A stretch of DNA of 64,000 nucleotides from Pieris napi (taxonomy: Eukaryota > Arthropoda > Insecta > Lepidoptera > Pieridae). The DNA is taken from contig NC_062243.1 of the NCBI RefSeq assembly GCF_905475465.1, positions 10,750,267 through 10,814,266 on the forward strand, in the 5' to 3' direction. Of the stretch, positions 49,424 through 60,000 are shown piece after piece. The stretch's first letter is position 1; every line of letters starts with the position of its first letter. A program made the position numbers and the translations under genes. Under the pieces are notes generated by a model, which did no database searches, was not told where the DNA came from, and worked only from the letters and a program-made list of their open reading frames with translations.

Positions 49424-49639
49424 TCATTTTTTTCCTTTTAATACACCTTCTTCCGTCAACTCAGACCTAATTTTTTCTTGAACATTTATTGGAAGATTTT
49501 CTAATTCTTTATTTATGTAAATATGTAAATCCACCAAAGGTTTATAGTGGTTATGAACTATTTGTGATCCTGCTAGCATTGATAGCATTGCTGCTACTGT
49601 AAAAGAAATATACTGACCCCAAGTGACACCTGCAGGCAT
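49424..49639 (-). CDS. sloth2: Complex III assembly microprotein, UQCC6/BRAWNIN (C12orf73) family
   Basis: A 71-residue protein starting MPAGVTWGQYISFTVAAMLS. The MPAGV start, a single hydrophobic segment (about residues 9-26) ending in A-G-S-Q-x-V-H, and a following Y-K-P match the C12orf73 family (UQCC6, BRAWNIN), an inner mitochondrial membrane microprotein needed for respiratory complex III assembly. The Drosophila homolog is sloth2. The start ATG (49637-49639) lies one base after the stop of sloth1, so both are probably read from one mRNA. No ATG is available further upstream in this frame within the sloth1 ORF; the frame there opens only with a TTG. Confidence 0.88.
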   Translation of the reverse strand: MPAGVTWGQYISFTVAAMLSMLAGSQIVHNHYKPLVDLHIYINKELENLPINVQEKIRSELTEEGVLKGKK

Positions 49640-49640
49640 C

Positions 49641-49859
49641 TTATTGCGACGAATATTTTTCGATTTTCTCTTCAACAATAGTTTTGGCCTGTCGCCTTTT
49701 AAATGTATTATAGAAATTTATATCTCCAACTTTCCACTTAATCATAGAAAATTCCAAAGCACCTCCAAACACAAAAAATATTGGCAGAAACCTGTATAAG
49801 CCTAAAGTTTTCTTTCCAGGAAAATGATTTACGAGTTTATAAATCCAACCTATTCGCAT
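49641..49859 (-). CDS. sloth1: Complex III assembly microprotein, SMIM4/UQCC5 family
   Basis: A 72-residue protein starting MRIGWIYKLVNHFPGKKTLG. The segment PGKKTLGLYRFLPIFFVFGG, followed by E-F-S-M-I-K-W-K-V-G and F-Y-N-x-F-K-R-R, matches SMIM4 (UQCC5), a single-pass inner mitochondrial membrane protein that supports complex III biogenesis. The hydrophobic segment is about residues 22-39 and the C-terminus is basic and charged. Drosophila sloth1 is the homolog and is made from the same transcript as sloth2. The stop TAA (49641-49643) is separated by one G from the sloth2 ATG. The start has A at -3 (TAAAATGC), a reasonable context. Confidence 0.9.
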   Translation of the reverse strand: MRIGWIYKLVNHFPGKKTLGLYRFLPIFFVFGGALEFSMIKWKVGDINFYNTFKRRQAKTIVEEKIEKYSSQ

Positions 49860-50408
49860 TTTAGATTAACATTACATCACACCCAAATCTCAAAAGTTGC
49901 TGCTTAAACCAGCAGTAAATTGTAAATGCAGATTGCAGTGACAGTTAATATTATTTTTAGGTTACTTTAAGTAATTGCTTTTGTAAGTAGCTATATAATA
50001 ACTATACAAAATTTGACTTTGTAATTCTTGAGGTAAAACGTTCTCGACTCTCCGCTGACCGCTCTCGTAGTTAAGACTTTAGTTAAGTTATTAGTTAAGT
50101 TCTCAATTCTCATATATACGAAGGTACTCTGTGATCACTATTTATTTGTTTCCTCCACTTAGTCTGTGAAAGAAACAAATAAAGACAGAAGACTTTGGCC
50201 TAAAGGTCTAGATACCATAATTTGTAAGCAGTTCGTTGAGGTTCACAATCTTTCGACAGTTTACAATCTCGCGAGATAGATTACAATCTAACGGTGTTTA
50301 CAATTTTACGTTAACATATACAACTGTTTTCTAATCACAAATCTTGCAAAGGTTTAAGGATACCTTAACCCTTTGTTTTTTACAATCGAGTAGAGTGTAT
50401 AATGTATA
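49860..50408 (-). promoter_or_regulatory. Upstream region of the sloth1-sloth2 transcript
   Basis: The 5' UTR and promoter of the dicistronic gene must lie here on the minus strand. No TATA box or start site can be fixed by eye. The part at 50200-50400 is AT-rich with repeated TTACAATCT motifs (four near copies at about 50240-50310). Confidence 0.3.
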
Positions 50409-51262
50409 GTCCTTTTCATGAAAGAAGTCCCCCAGACGCGGCGCTGCAATCGCATGACGTAATGTTGCCATTTATGAGTAAACATTTTACCTATTTTATT
50501 TACATTTAGCAGATGTAATTTATCAAATAATATTATTTTCTGCATACTTCGAAACAATATTTCTGTTATGTAAAAAGTATATTTTTATTTACTTATATTA
50601 GCGGTGTTCTACCTACTTACAGGGAAAAGATGAGAAAATAGGGTAAAGAAAAGCAATACAATTTTTTATTCAGAGTTTTATTGCATAATTGTTGGGTTAC
50701 AATTTTTTTCGAAGTACACGCCGCTATTATACCTTCGTTTATAATTCTTGTTACAGTTTTCTCTGACACACCTGCAATTAAATTATGAACAATTAAAAAT
50801 AATAGTAACTTTAAGTTTATAATGCTTATGTAATATGTAATAAGTATATGTTTTAATTTCAGTTACCTAGTTTCATCACGTTATGTATTTATTCAATTTT
50901 GTCGCAAAAACGAATTTATATCATAAAAGTCCCATCAATACAGCAAAAAATTATTAAATGGCAACTCTAAAAAGTACCCGTTATGGCGCCAACTCTCTTC
51001 CGAACATTGTTTAGTGGTATTAAAACACCTTGATTCTTATGTTCCGCTTCACAGAACTCTTTCACCTTTAATATCATTTCTCGAGCCGAACTTTTTACAA
51101 CTTTTGGCATTGTAATCAATCTTTAAAATGCACTAAGCTAGTTAAAAATTCACAAAAATCTACCACAACAAACGCACTTGATAACATCGACGAATAACAA
51201 CATTGCCGACCTGTCAAATTTAGTTCCAAAAATCGCCGCGGGACTTCTTTCATGAAAAGCAC
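50409..51262. mobile_element. DNA transposon with GTGCTTTTCATGAAAG ends, deletion derivative
   Basis: Inverted ends GTCCTTTTCATGAAAGAAGT and its partner ACTTCTTTCATGAAAAGCAC are flanked by TATA on both sides (50405-50408, 51263-51266), so the target duplication is TA or TATA, as for the Tc1/mariner-IS630 group. Inside on the minus strand is a two-exon N-terminal transposase remnant. The catalytic part is missing. Confidence 0.75.
50617..51110 (-). pseudogene. N-terminal HTH exons of a transposase-like protein, truncated
   Basis: Minus-strand exons 51110-50978 and 50771-50617 join in phase across an intron with GT and AG borders (AITG|VSEKTVTRI). The first exon starts MPKVVKSSAREMILKVKEFC, a start I recall from many arthropod transposon-derived proteins, and the second gives the HTH-like VSEKTVTRIINEG. 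After that the frame runs into unrelated sequence and stops. The full family continues into a DDE catalytic domain, which is deleted here, so a functional product is unlikely. Confidence 0.65.
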
Positions 51263-51320
51263 TATAGTCTTCATATTTACTTGATCTGTGCAGTGTGGAA
51301 TGTGAATTCTGAATTCTGAC

Positions 51321-51981
51321 CAGGGTTCACAACCGTACGATAATTATCGTACATTTGCGATAATTTCATAACTACGTACGATGTACGATGGTACATGACT
51401 ATCGTACGCAGATTTTACGATAATTTCCAGTCTGATAAAAAATTTGATGATTACCCAGATAGCCCAATAACAATTACAGTTTTTAGTGTCAGTGCCATCT
51501 ATTGGCTTATTTTTCTATTAGGAACTTATGCTGTCACAGCAGATGAATAAAGCGTTTATGTACAAACATAAAAACGCATCAGAATGCACAGCCAAAAAAT
51601 TAACGATTTGTATGGTGACGCAGATTTGGAAGTCTTCGATAACATTTTAATACCTAACGAATTTTAAGTGATAAAAATAATATGCGATCTTTACGGACAA
51701 TAGGTATATCACTCAGAGCGAACACCATATTGTTCGTATTTTTGTTCCTCTTTGACGGAAGAGATTGAATTATTATTTTTTTTTTCAATTTGAAAAACAC
51801 AAGTTTACAAGATTTAAACTATAAATCGTTTGCAACATTTTATTTTCACGTTTCATATGATTTTTTAAAGTATTTTTAGCCATTTTCCTGACTGTACGAT
51901 AATTTATCGTATATGGATCACATATACGATAATTTTACGGCCCTGGTACGATAACTGCCTGGCTTCAGGTTGTGAACACTG
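51321..51981. mobile_element. hAT-type MITE, 661 bp, with perfect 8-bp duplication
   Basis: Ends CAGGGTTCACAACC and the inverted GGTTGTGAACACTG, flanked on both sides by ATTCTGAC (51313-51320 and 51982-51989). An exact 8-bp duplication and CAG...CTG tips are diagnostic of hAT insertion. The subterminal regions carry many copies of TACGATAATT in both orientations, a likely transposase-binding array. No transposase ORF. Confidence 0.9.
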
Positions 51982-51989
51982 ATTCTGAC

Positions 51990-52242
51990 AACTGATAAAG
52001 TTCTACTGGTCGGTGTAAACTGTAAAGTGTAAACACTTAAAAGATTTTGAATGTGATTTGAATTTTCAAATTTTGAAATCGTTTGTATTTCTGCTTGTTT
52101 ATTGTTTTTATTCAAATCTCGGACGGTTTTTGATTTATTATATTTTGTTTAATTTAACTATTGGCCATTATTATATAAACTAAAGTCTTACATCGCTTAT
52201 TATTTCGGTAAGAATAATTTAAATGCGAAATACAAAAATCAA
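51990..52242 (+). promoter_or_regulatory. 5' flank and leader of the 183-residue gene, with short uORF
   Basis: A seven-codon upstream ORF (ATG at 52223) ends with TGA at 52244-52246, overlapping the main start as ATGA. If both lie on the mRNA, termination and re-initiation could control translation. The promoter itself cannot be pinpointed. Confidence 0.35.
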
Positions 52243-52794
52243 ATGAATAGTGCTTCTTGTGAAAATAGCTTTCTCTTACTCTTGAAGAACCTGTCCCCAA
52301 CAAGAATAACAGAGAGTGGTCAATTAAAAATAGGAGATACAGCTTGGGGAATCATTTTAGACTATACAATAGAGTCAGTAAAAATTAATTGTTATAAGCC
52401 AGACAAGCCTTCAACAACAGCTGTCTTAAAGATATCAGATGAGTTTGGACACACTGTATGTGTAATTAAGGGAAAGAGTGTAGGTCTTCTATTTGGTGTT
52501 AATGAAGAGGAATGGTCTGAGATAGAAAGTTTATGCGACTACAATCAGCAGCTTTTTTATAAATATTTTAAAGATGGACTTAGCAAAAATTTTGGGTCAG
52601 AACAAAGGCACTTTTATAACTTCTGCCATGTTAACAAAAAACAAGATGTATTTTTGGTTATTTATGAAAGAGGAGTAAATATGAGAAAAACAGATTACAG
52701 TGATACACTTCTGAATATTAAGCATATCCAGAATAATTGTAATAATCATATAATAAATTTGTATATTAATCATCTTAGAGAAAATAAAATGTAA
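52243..52794 (+). CDS. Uncharacterised 183-residue protein, single exon
   Basis: An uninterrupted frame of 184 codons in AT-rich DNA, starting MNSASCENSFLLLLKNLSPT. I do not recognise the family. Residues about 28-90 alternate hydrophobic strand-like stretches (WGIILDYTIESVKINCY; AVLKISDEFGHTVCVIKG; VGLLFGV), which could be an OB-like or other small beta fold. The C-terminal part is helix-like and polar with a Lys-rich end. There is no signal peptide or membrane segment. ATG 52243 is the first Met in frame, with A at -3. An AATAAA follows at 52921-52926. It looks like a real gene because of length, varied composition and a plausible polyadenylation signal, but its function is unknown. Confidence 0.7.
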   Translation: MNSASCENSFLLLLKNLSPTRITESGQLKIGDTAWGIILDYTIESVKINCYKPDKPSTTAVLKISDEFGHTVCVIKGKSVGLLFGVNEEEWSEIESLCDYNQQLFYKYFKDGLSKNFGSEQRHFYNFCHVNKKQDVFLVIYERGVNMRKTDYSDTLLNIKHIQNNCNNHIINLYINHLRENKM

Positions 52795-53626
52795 ATAGTT
52801 ACCGATAAGCCGCTTGTGTTGAAGACCATATAATATTTTTAATTAGTTCTTAGTATGTAAACAGTGTAGTCACAATTTTTAATCATGAAAAGTTTAATGT
52901 ATTAATAGAAGTCAATGTTTAATAAATATTTTTACTCACACCATGTTCTTATTTTGATGTAGATTTGTATAATAATTTGGTTTTGTGCATCTATTTAAGA
53001 AAAAATACCAGGATTGAATATTAAGTTCAAGTAGTATGTATATATAAGAAAATATTACATACAAGAACATCAAATAATTTTACCTGAGCTAACCTACCTA
53101 TAATTCGAACTATATATTTATAAAAAAAACAATACACATTATCCTTACAGACCTAAGTCAATATAGTGTCGTACATACAATTTAAATAAGTTAAAGTTAT
53201 TAAATACTATATAAAAATAAATAATACTCATTCCATATTAAGAATATGAATACATAGTTATGCTACTGTCAACTTGCTCCGATGTGACTACTTCAGTTCT
53301 TAGTTTTCATATATTGCTCCCTAAATCGCTATCATGTAATATTTACTTTTTAATGTAAATGAGTTATGCTGTAAAGTCCTTTGTTTTTTGCAAATATTGA
53401 TTTTAAGAAAATAGTCTTTTACCCGATTCAAACGCGTTTAATAACTTAATTAAGGACGCGAGATGTACAAAGAATATCGTAAAATTTACCACCATTTGGT
53501 TGCAACATGGTGCGATGTGTGTAGGATGTTGTTTCTAGGTAGTATAAACGCTTGTGGGCGTTGACATCGAATGACTACCAAAACAATATTATACTGACGA
53601 AAGGAAATAAAGATACCTTAGTCTTA
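52795..53626. other. Intergenic region after the 183-residue gene
   Basis: AT-rich sequence containing the candidate polyadenylation site near 52921-52926. No further gene or element is recognised up to the MITE at 53627. Confidence 0.4.
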
Positions 53627-53867
53627 GGGTGAGATCTATAGTGCGCACTTAGACTTTGCTCAGACTTAACTACAACCATTCTTTACTTTTTTAAAGGATA
53701 ATAAAGAAGGTATTGCATGAAATGAAACATCAATTTCTGTCTTAGCTTGAGCTTAGCTTAATCTCACCGTTAAAATGTCTATAAATATACTAAATCATAG
53801 TTTAACCTTAGTGTTTTTCGTAAGTAAAGTCTGAGCAAAGTCCAAGTGCGGACTATAGATCTCACCC
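53627..53867. mobile_element. 241-bp PIF/Harbinger-type MITE, copy 2
   Basis: Reverse complement of 31396-31636 with identical length and only a few differences. Ends GGGTGAGATCTATAGTGCGC and CTATAGATCTCACCC, flanked by TTA on both sides (53624-53626 and 53868-53870). It ends about 145 bases before the start codon at 54011, so it probably sits in the promoter or leader of the next gene. Confidence 0.88.
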
Positions 53868-54010
53868 TTAGTGGCTTTTAAGCTGTCGGTGTGCGTAGCC
53901 GACACGGTCATTAGTCTCCTTCGCGCTAGCGGAAAGAACATACGTGAACGTGCAAGCACGTTTTATTCGTATGCTGTAATATTGTGTAGCTGCAACGATC
54001 AAAACACGAA

Positions 54011-57000
54011 ATGGAAGTCGCAGATCAATGGCGAAGGCAGTGGGCTGGGACTGCTGAATTTGGGAAGGTGAGGGCATCAACCGACACTAGTAAGTTACTA
54101 GCTTTTACAAAAACATTGAAAAGACGGCTAGGATAACATGACAGGACACCTTAGTGGTAGTGTATGTACTACATTAAGCTTGAATAACGTATGCATGTAT
54201 AAGATGAATGAATTTCAAGTAATTTTGCATCTATAATAAACCTTTGTATAAGACTTACTCGCTTATATTCCTTTCACAGGATTGTTGTACCTACTTTTAA
54301 TTCCAATTTATACATGGTTGAGATAATCTTAAAATAGAGATTAAATTAGTAAACTAACCTAACATATTTACAATCGTCATCGCCGAAAGCGTAAAGTTGC
54401 TTTTCCATATAAAGTGCAAAACCTGAATGACGTGACCGCCCGAGCAAGTTCGATTTTTTATTACACAAAAATGAATCATTGTGTTAATATAAAGTTCAAT
54501 GCTTACAGTATTTATTTAACCGGTTATTTCTTTGTGTTCATTGAGATCTTATAATTCTATTTACAATTAGCTACTTGTTGACAAGACCTAAAAAATTCTA
54601 ACAGTGTAACGAGAACTTGTTGATTTACATTATATTAGTTGAAGCCTACATTGTCTGCATAAAAATGAACCCATAGGTAATGTTTTACCAAACGTCATAA
54701 AAATTAGCAGCGGCGTAATGTAAAATTTTTTCCTGTTTTAGATCCTAAGCATATCCAGAGGCTATTTATTAGTACCAAAAATGGTACGATTTTTATATAG
54801 TAGATTGCAAAGATGAAGTTAATGTTACGTTACAGTACTTATAAAAGGTGAAAACTTAAACTCAGGAGTCAGGATTCTTTCATGAATTAATACTTTAGCT
54901 AAAACTTACAAAGCCTAAGGTCAAATAACTGGGCAAACTAAGTAGGTAGGTACAACCTTGTCGGCTGTCGCTATCTTTTAGGAACTCCACCTACTTGTAC
55001 ATTTCATTGTTTTATTACCTATACTTAATATATGTATAGGTATTATCTATTTAAATAGCTTAAACGTTTATGTAGAAAAAATAATGATTAACTTTAATAT
55101 ACATTAATATTTTTGCGTATAATTCTAAAGACTTTGATTTCTGTCAAAGCAATCGAAAACGATTTTTTTTTAGATTAATTAACACAAAAGGTTTCCGTAA
55201 GAAATTACCAAAATCTCCCTTTGGCTAGGAGAATTCAAACAATAACTGATATGATACAGTATTTGTGTTTATCTCTATGTAACCTAACTCTATTGAACTT
55301 AATTGTAATTTAAGTGTATGTTGGTTTTAATCAACCGCATGCAAACCACAGTTCTATTTGAAACAACCTTGGAACTTATGAGTTTGATCCTATAATTTTA
55401 TTTTGAATTCCTACACTTCCTAAATACATTCCTAATTTATTTTTCGAAGTACATATTCCGTCCTCTTCGACAGGAGAACAAAAATATAGCGGTATTCCCA
55501 AAAGTGTTCATATATTTTTCCGCAATAAAAAACGGATGCTTTCTCAAACTACACTTTAACAGTGCCAAATATTCCGATCGTTTAATATTAGTTTACTTTC
55601 TATACATACTTTGTAACTCATATAGTGTCTTACGGGACTTTACACCTCATACACCTTAGATTAACAGTTAGGTAAGTAATAATATAGAGAAAGCATCTTA
55701 GAACAAATGACGATGTTCCGCTGATTTCCTTTGCCATTTCCTATATTCAAACATTTTCTCACGTTAGTAATTCACTCATTAATATTGATAAATCTCAAAA
55801 ACTGAATTTCCTTAGTTTTTGCACGCGTTGACGTTTCTTTTATACTTTTTAAGGCCAACGGGGAATGGATTTAATGCCTTTTCTTCAACCGGTTTGTCAA
55901 ACAAAAGCCTCCAAAATAATTGTTCGGATTTAATTGTTAACAGCCGTACTCAGTGTGTTACATGAAGAGAAAAGAGTGGAGATTTTGATGTTCAGCGATG
56001 AAATTGGGCAAACTATTTTGTTGCTAGTTGCGTCGTTCTTTAGATATAATTAATATACCATTAGATATATTTTATTGGACGAGGCTAGATAAGTATAGCA
56101 AGCGTAGGCTGTTTTTTATTTCAACGCGGTGAAGCACCCACTGATATTATTAATATCGAAACTTCGATATTTGTGTCTAAAATGCTAAAGAATGCGGCTA
56201 GGTTGGTGATTAAAAGTTACTGTTAAATTTTTTTGGTGGCCTCAGAAACATAAATTTTTGTTAGTTTTTAAAATTGTTGATTAGGAATCGAAAGATTATT
56301 ATCGAGTTGGTATGTAATTGAGGTGCTTAACTACATATGTTTATTCTGTGATGCCTCTCCGGAAATCCTGCGCTAAGGCCGCTACGAGGTTACAGCAGCT
56401 CATGTGGAGCGAAGATAAAAGACAACTTTAAAGTATTCCTAAAATTACATATAAGAATTAAAAAAAGAAATTCTGAAAATAAAAGTACAGAATTTGATAT
56501 CTATGCTACAAATTATAAACGTTTAGTTAACTATTATTACTTCAGGATTTTGATGTAAACTTGAAAACTTTGTTTCGCTTGCAATCAGAACCAAGACACT
56601 TAAGTTATGGTCCAAGATCCCAGGGCCGCCAGACGTCACGTATTTTCTGACGGATGAAATGTGGACGATTGGGTAGTGTTAGTATGTACTATGATCGTAT
56701 GCCTACCTGCTAGCTTGGTCAAACGGCCAATTTCCAGGTATCAGGTAATCAAGGTACACAAAAACATTACTTACTTCACGTAAATTCTCATGGCTGATTT
56801 TTATATATGTTTTCGAGTGTATAGTTAGAAATAAATTGTCAATACTCCCAGACACTTTCCGTCGGCCATATTGCTTAACAGACGCTTTAAGGGTCTCAAA
56901 ATAATTAGTCAACTTCACGTAAATTCTGACGCTCCATTTTTATATATGTTCATCCGACAACTATTTTAAAAGCTTTGACAAGAAGGCAGACCGATCCAAG

Positions 57001-60000
57001 GGGCCAATCATCCCCTAAACTAAATTTTAATATCTCTGTGAGTGGGAGCGCGAGAGCATTATCTACGCGCATGAGACTGAGTGAGACCGACTGCGCTGTT
57101 AAAGCCATGAAAATTATTTGAAAAATTATTATTATTCAAAAAGGGCAAGCAAAAGCCGTTTAATATTTTGAAGAAAAATGAAGAGTACCAACAAGCATTT
57201 CACCCTTTTGGTACGTTGGTGATGTAGATGAAGAAGAACGTGTATTCAACATAATACAAAAATTTATCTGAGATGTTCACAACGTTCCTGGAATAATTGA
57301 TGTAGATGCTGCCAGACTACAGTTGTTTATCAATCACATGGTATCTGATATTAATGAAGAATTCAATCGAAAGAAGTTAAGAAACTTCGATGCCAGTAAC
57401 TTACCACCTTGTAAAAGTGAGCTTTGGCAATGCAAGTATGAAGATGATAAATATTTTCAACCCCGAAAACAATGGCTGGACACTACAAGATGGTAAATAT
57501 GATTTTCATTGGTTCGATGGAAATCAATTACCGGGTTTTTTCAGTGAGTCGCTGGAAGAACAATCAGGTAAATTATTTTTGTTTCTCATATTATTTGTAT
57601 CTTTTTAGTTTTTTCAGACCTTCATTGTTCAATTTGTTTTTTACAGAGGAAGACAATAAGGATAATGCTGATGATGACGATCACGATTTAGATATTCAAT
57701 TTCAAGATTGATATTTGATGATGATGATAATGAAGATTAAAAGCCACTGTTAAGAAATATTGAAGAATTAATATTTTTCCACTTTGTTTCCAAATGTCCA
57801 ATAAATAATTAATTAAAAAAATTGCTGCTATTTAAATATAAGTGGTATTTTAAAAAAATATTTTTTAGTTCTAATTAATAAATTGACAAAAAAAAGATGT
57901 CGGCTAACTTTAGTATTATTTATTATGTGTCAATTTTTTTCTTATTTTTGTTGCTATAATTTACTTGTCAACAAAAGTTCTAAAAATTATAAAATATCTG
58001 TTCAAGTAATTTTCATGGCTTTAACAGCGCAGTCGGTCTCACTCAGTCTCATGCGCGTAGATAATGCTCTCCCACTCATAGAGATATTAAAATTTAGTTT
58101 AGGGGATGATTGGCCCCTTGGATCGGTCTGTCTTCTTGTCAAAGCTTTTATAATAGTTGTCGGATGAACATATATAAAAATGGAGCGTCAGAATTTACGT
58201 GAAGTTGACTAATTATTTTGAGACCCTTAAAGCGTCTGTTAAGCAATATGGCCGACGGAAAGTGTCTGGGAGTAATGACAATTTATTTCTAACTATACAC
58301 TCGAAAACATATATAAAAATCAGCCATGAGAATTTACGTGAAGTAAGTAATGTTTTTGTGTACCTTGATTACCTGATACCTGGAAATTGGCCGTTTGACC
58401 AAGCTAGCAGGTAGGCATACGATCATAGTACATACTAACACTACCCAATCGTCCACATTTCATCCGTCAGAAAATACGTGACGTCTGGCGGCCCTGGGAT
58501 CTTGCTCTATTATATGTCATAAACTTCTACAATTGAGTTGAGTTAAGAATATGTACCGAGTTGAATTTCCATTCTATTACCATAATGATTCGAATCAAAT
58601 ACTGCGCAGTATAAATAGTATGACTAAATAGCTTCCACTAAATACAGATGAATCAGATAAATCGGGGTTTCCTTAACTGATTTGATTATTTAAATTCAAT
58701 AATCGTAGATTTCTCAGATTTGATCAAACATTTTCCTCGTAAAATAACGACGTATAAACGAGGTGTGACGTATAGAATTATAATGAAATCGTTGTTTTCA
58801 TTAAAATTATCATTCCAAATTTGAAGTATACGTTTGCGTTACGTCATAGTAGGTTTTTTCTATCTTGGTAATTCCAATTGAGTGAAACTCTACTAGAGAG
58901 CAGATGTGAGACGGAAAAGCGCATTGTTCCCTGTTCAGAGACTAGTATATCTTATTGTATACAATGCTGCCTTTATAGTTTAGTTATAATGCGATGTAAA
59001 TTTACGAAAAAATATTCCTTTAAATTTAAACAATCTTTTGACAATCATATATGAGAATATATGTTCCATCAGTGCCTCGCCGATGTTATTTACCCAAATA
59101 ATATCTAACCTGGCCTAAGACCTATATAATATAGAAATAGTCAAATCTATTAAGAACTAGCTGGCCTAGCGAACATCGTACCGCCTAACAGTCTATTCTT
59201 TATTTTTTTTAAATACTTATTCTGCTATTCACCGGTCTAGCTAGTAAGATAAAAAAAGAAAGTTGATAAGACAACAAATATATTGTGTCAAAAAGGTATG
59301 ATATGGTATTAAAGTTCAAATTGACTTTTAAGTATTATTACGAATATTTTGTATGGGAATACAGAAAAGTTGTTTTTAGACTTTTTCACTCATTTTTTTT
59401 TAATTTTTCTCTCCGTAAGAATTATCCTCGTACTTCAAGGAATATTACTGTCCCCACTCCTCGCCCACAATATTACCATAATTTATTTCACACCTTGTTA
59501 ATAAACTTATTTGAACGAATGATTATACCGTTACCGATTTTGTCTATGCCTGCTTGTTCTGACAGTTGATAAATTAACTTTACCCATTTCCCCCTTATGG
59601 TATTAAATTATATTATATTAACCTCACCTTCATTCATATTGAAGCCATTCGAAATTATAACAAGATCACGTAAATATAAAAGTTTTCACTATATAATTAA
59701 TATTGTATTACTTTCTTAATAAAACTGGTTTCTATCCAGTTTCGCGTAAACGAAAGTTGATAAGAAACTTGTAACCGCCCGTGAATTCGTCTTAATAGAA
59801 AAGTCCCTTTTTTCTAAACCAAAACGCAAACTGCATTTAAACGCGTTTAACTATCGTACTCTGCCTATATACACTCGGCGTCAAAAAAATCGCACCTTTC
59901 TTAAAATTCGTGTCAAGCGATTATAACTTCTAAGATATTTCCTGTACCCTATCATTATTAGTATCATTTAGAAGCTCAATTAATAAGCTTTCAAAAAAAT

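Noticed and set aside
53868..54080. Open frames on both strands around the first exon of the serine-rich gene (53868-54080)
   Set aside because: Neither has domain support. The frame starting at ATG 54011 with a GTGAGG donor in phase with exon 2 explains the region better.
56703..56918. Mirrored 71-codon ORFs at 56703-56918 and 58199-58414 as two independent genes
   Set aside because: They are the two arms of one transposon's inverted repeats, so similarity is by structure, not by gene duplication. Kept only as an observation on the element.
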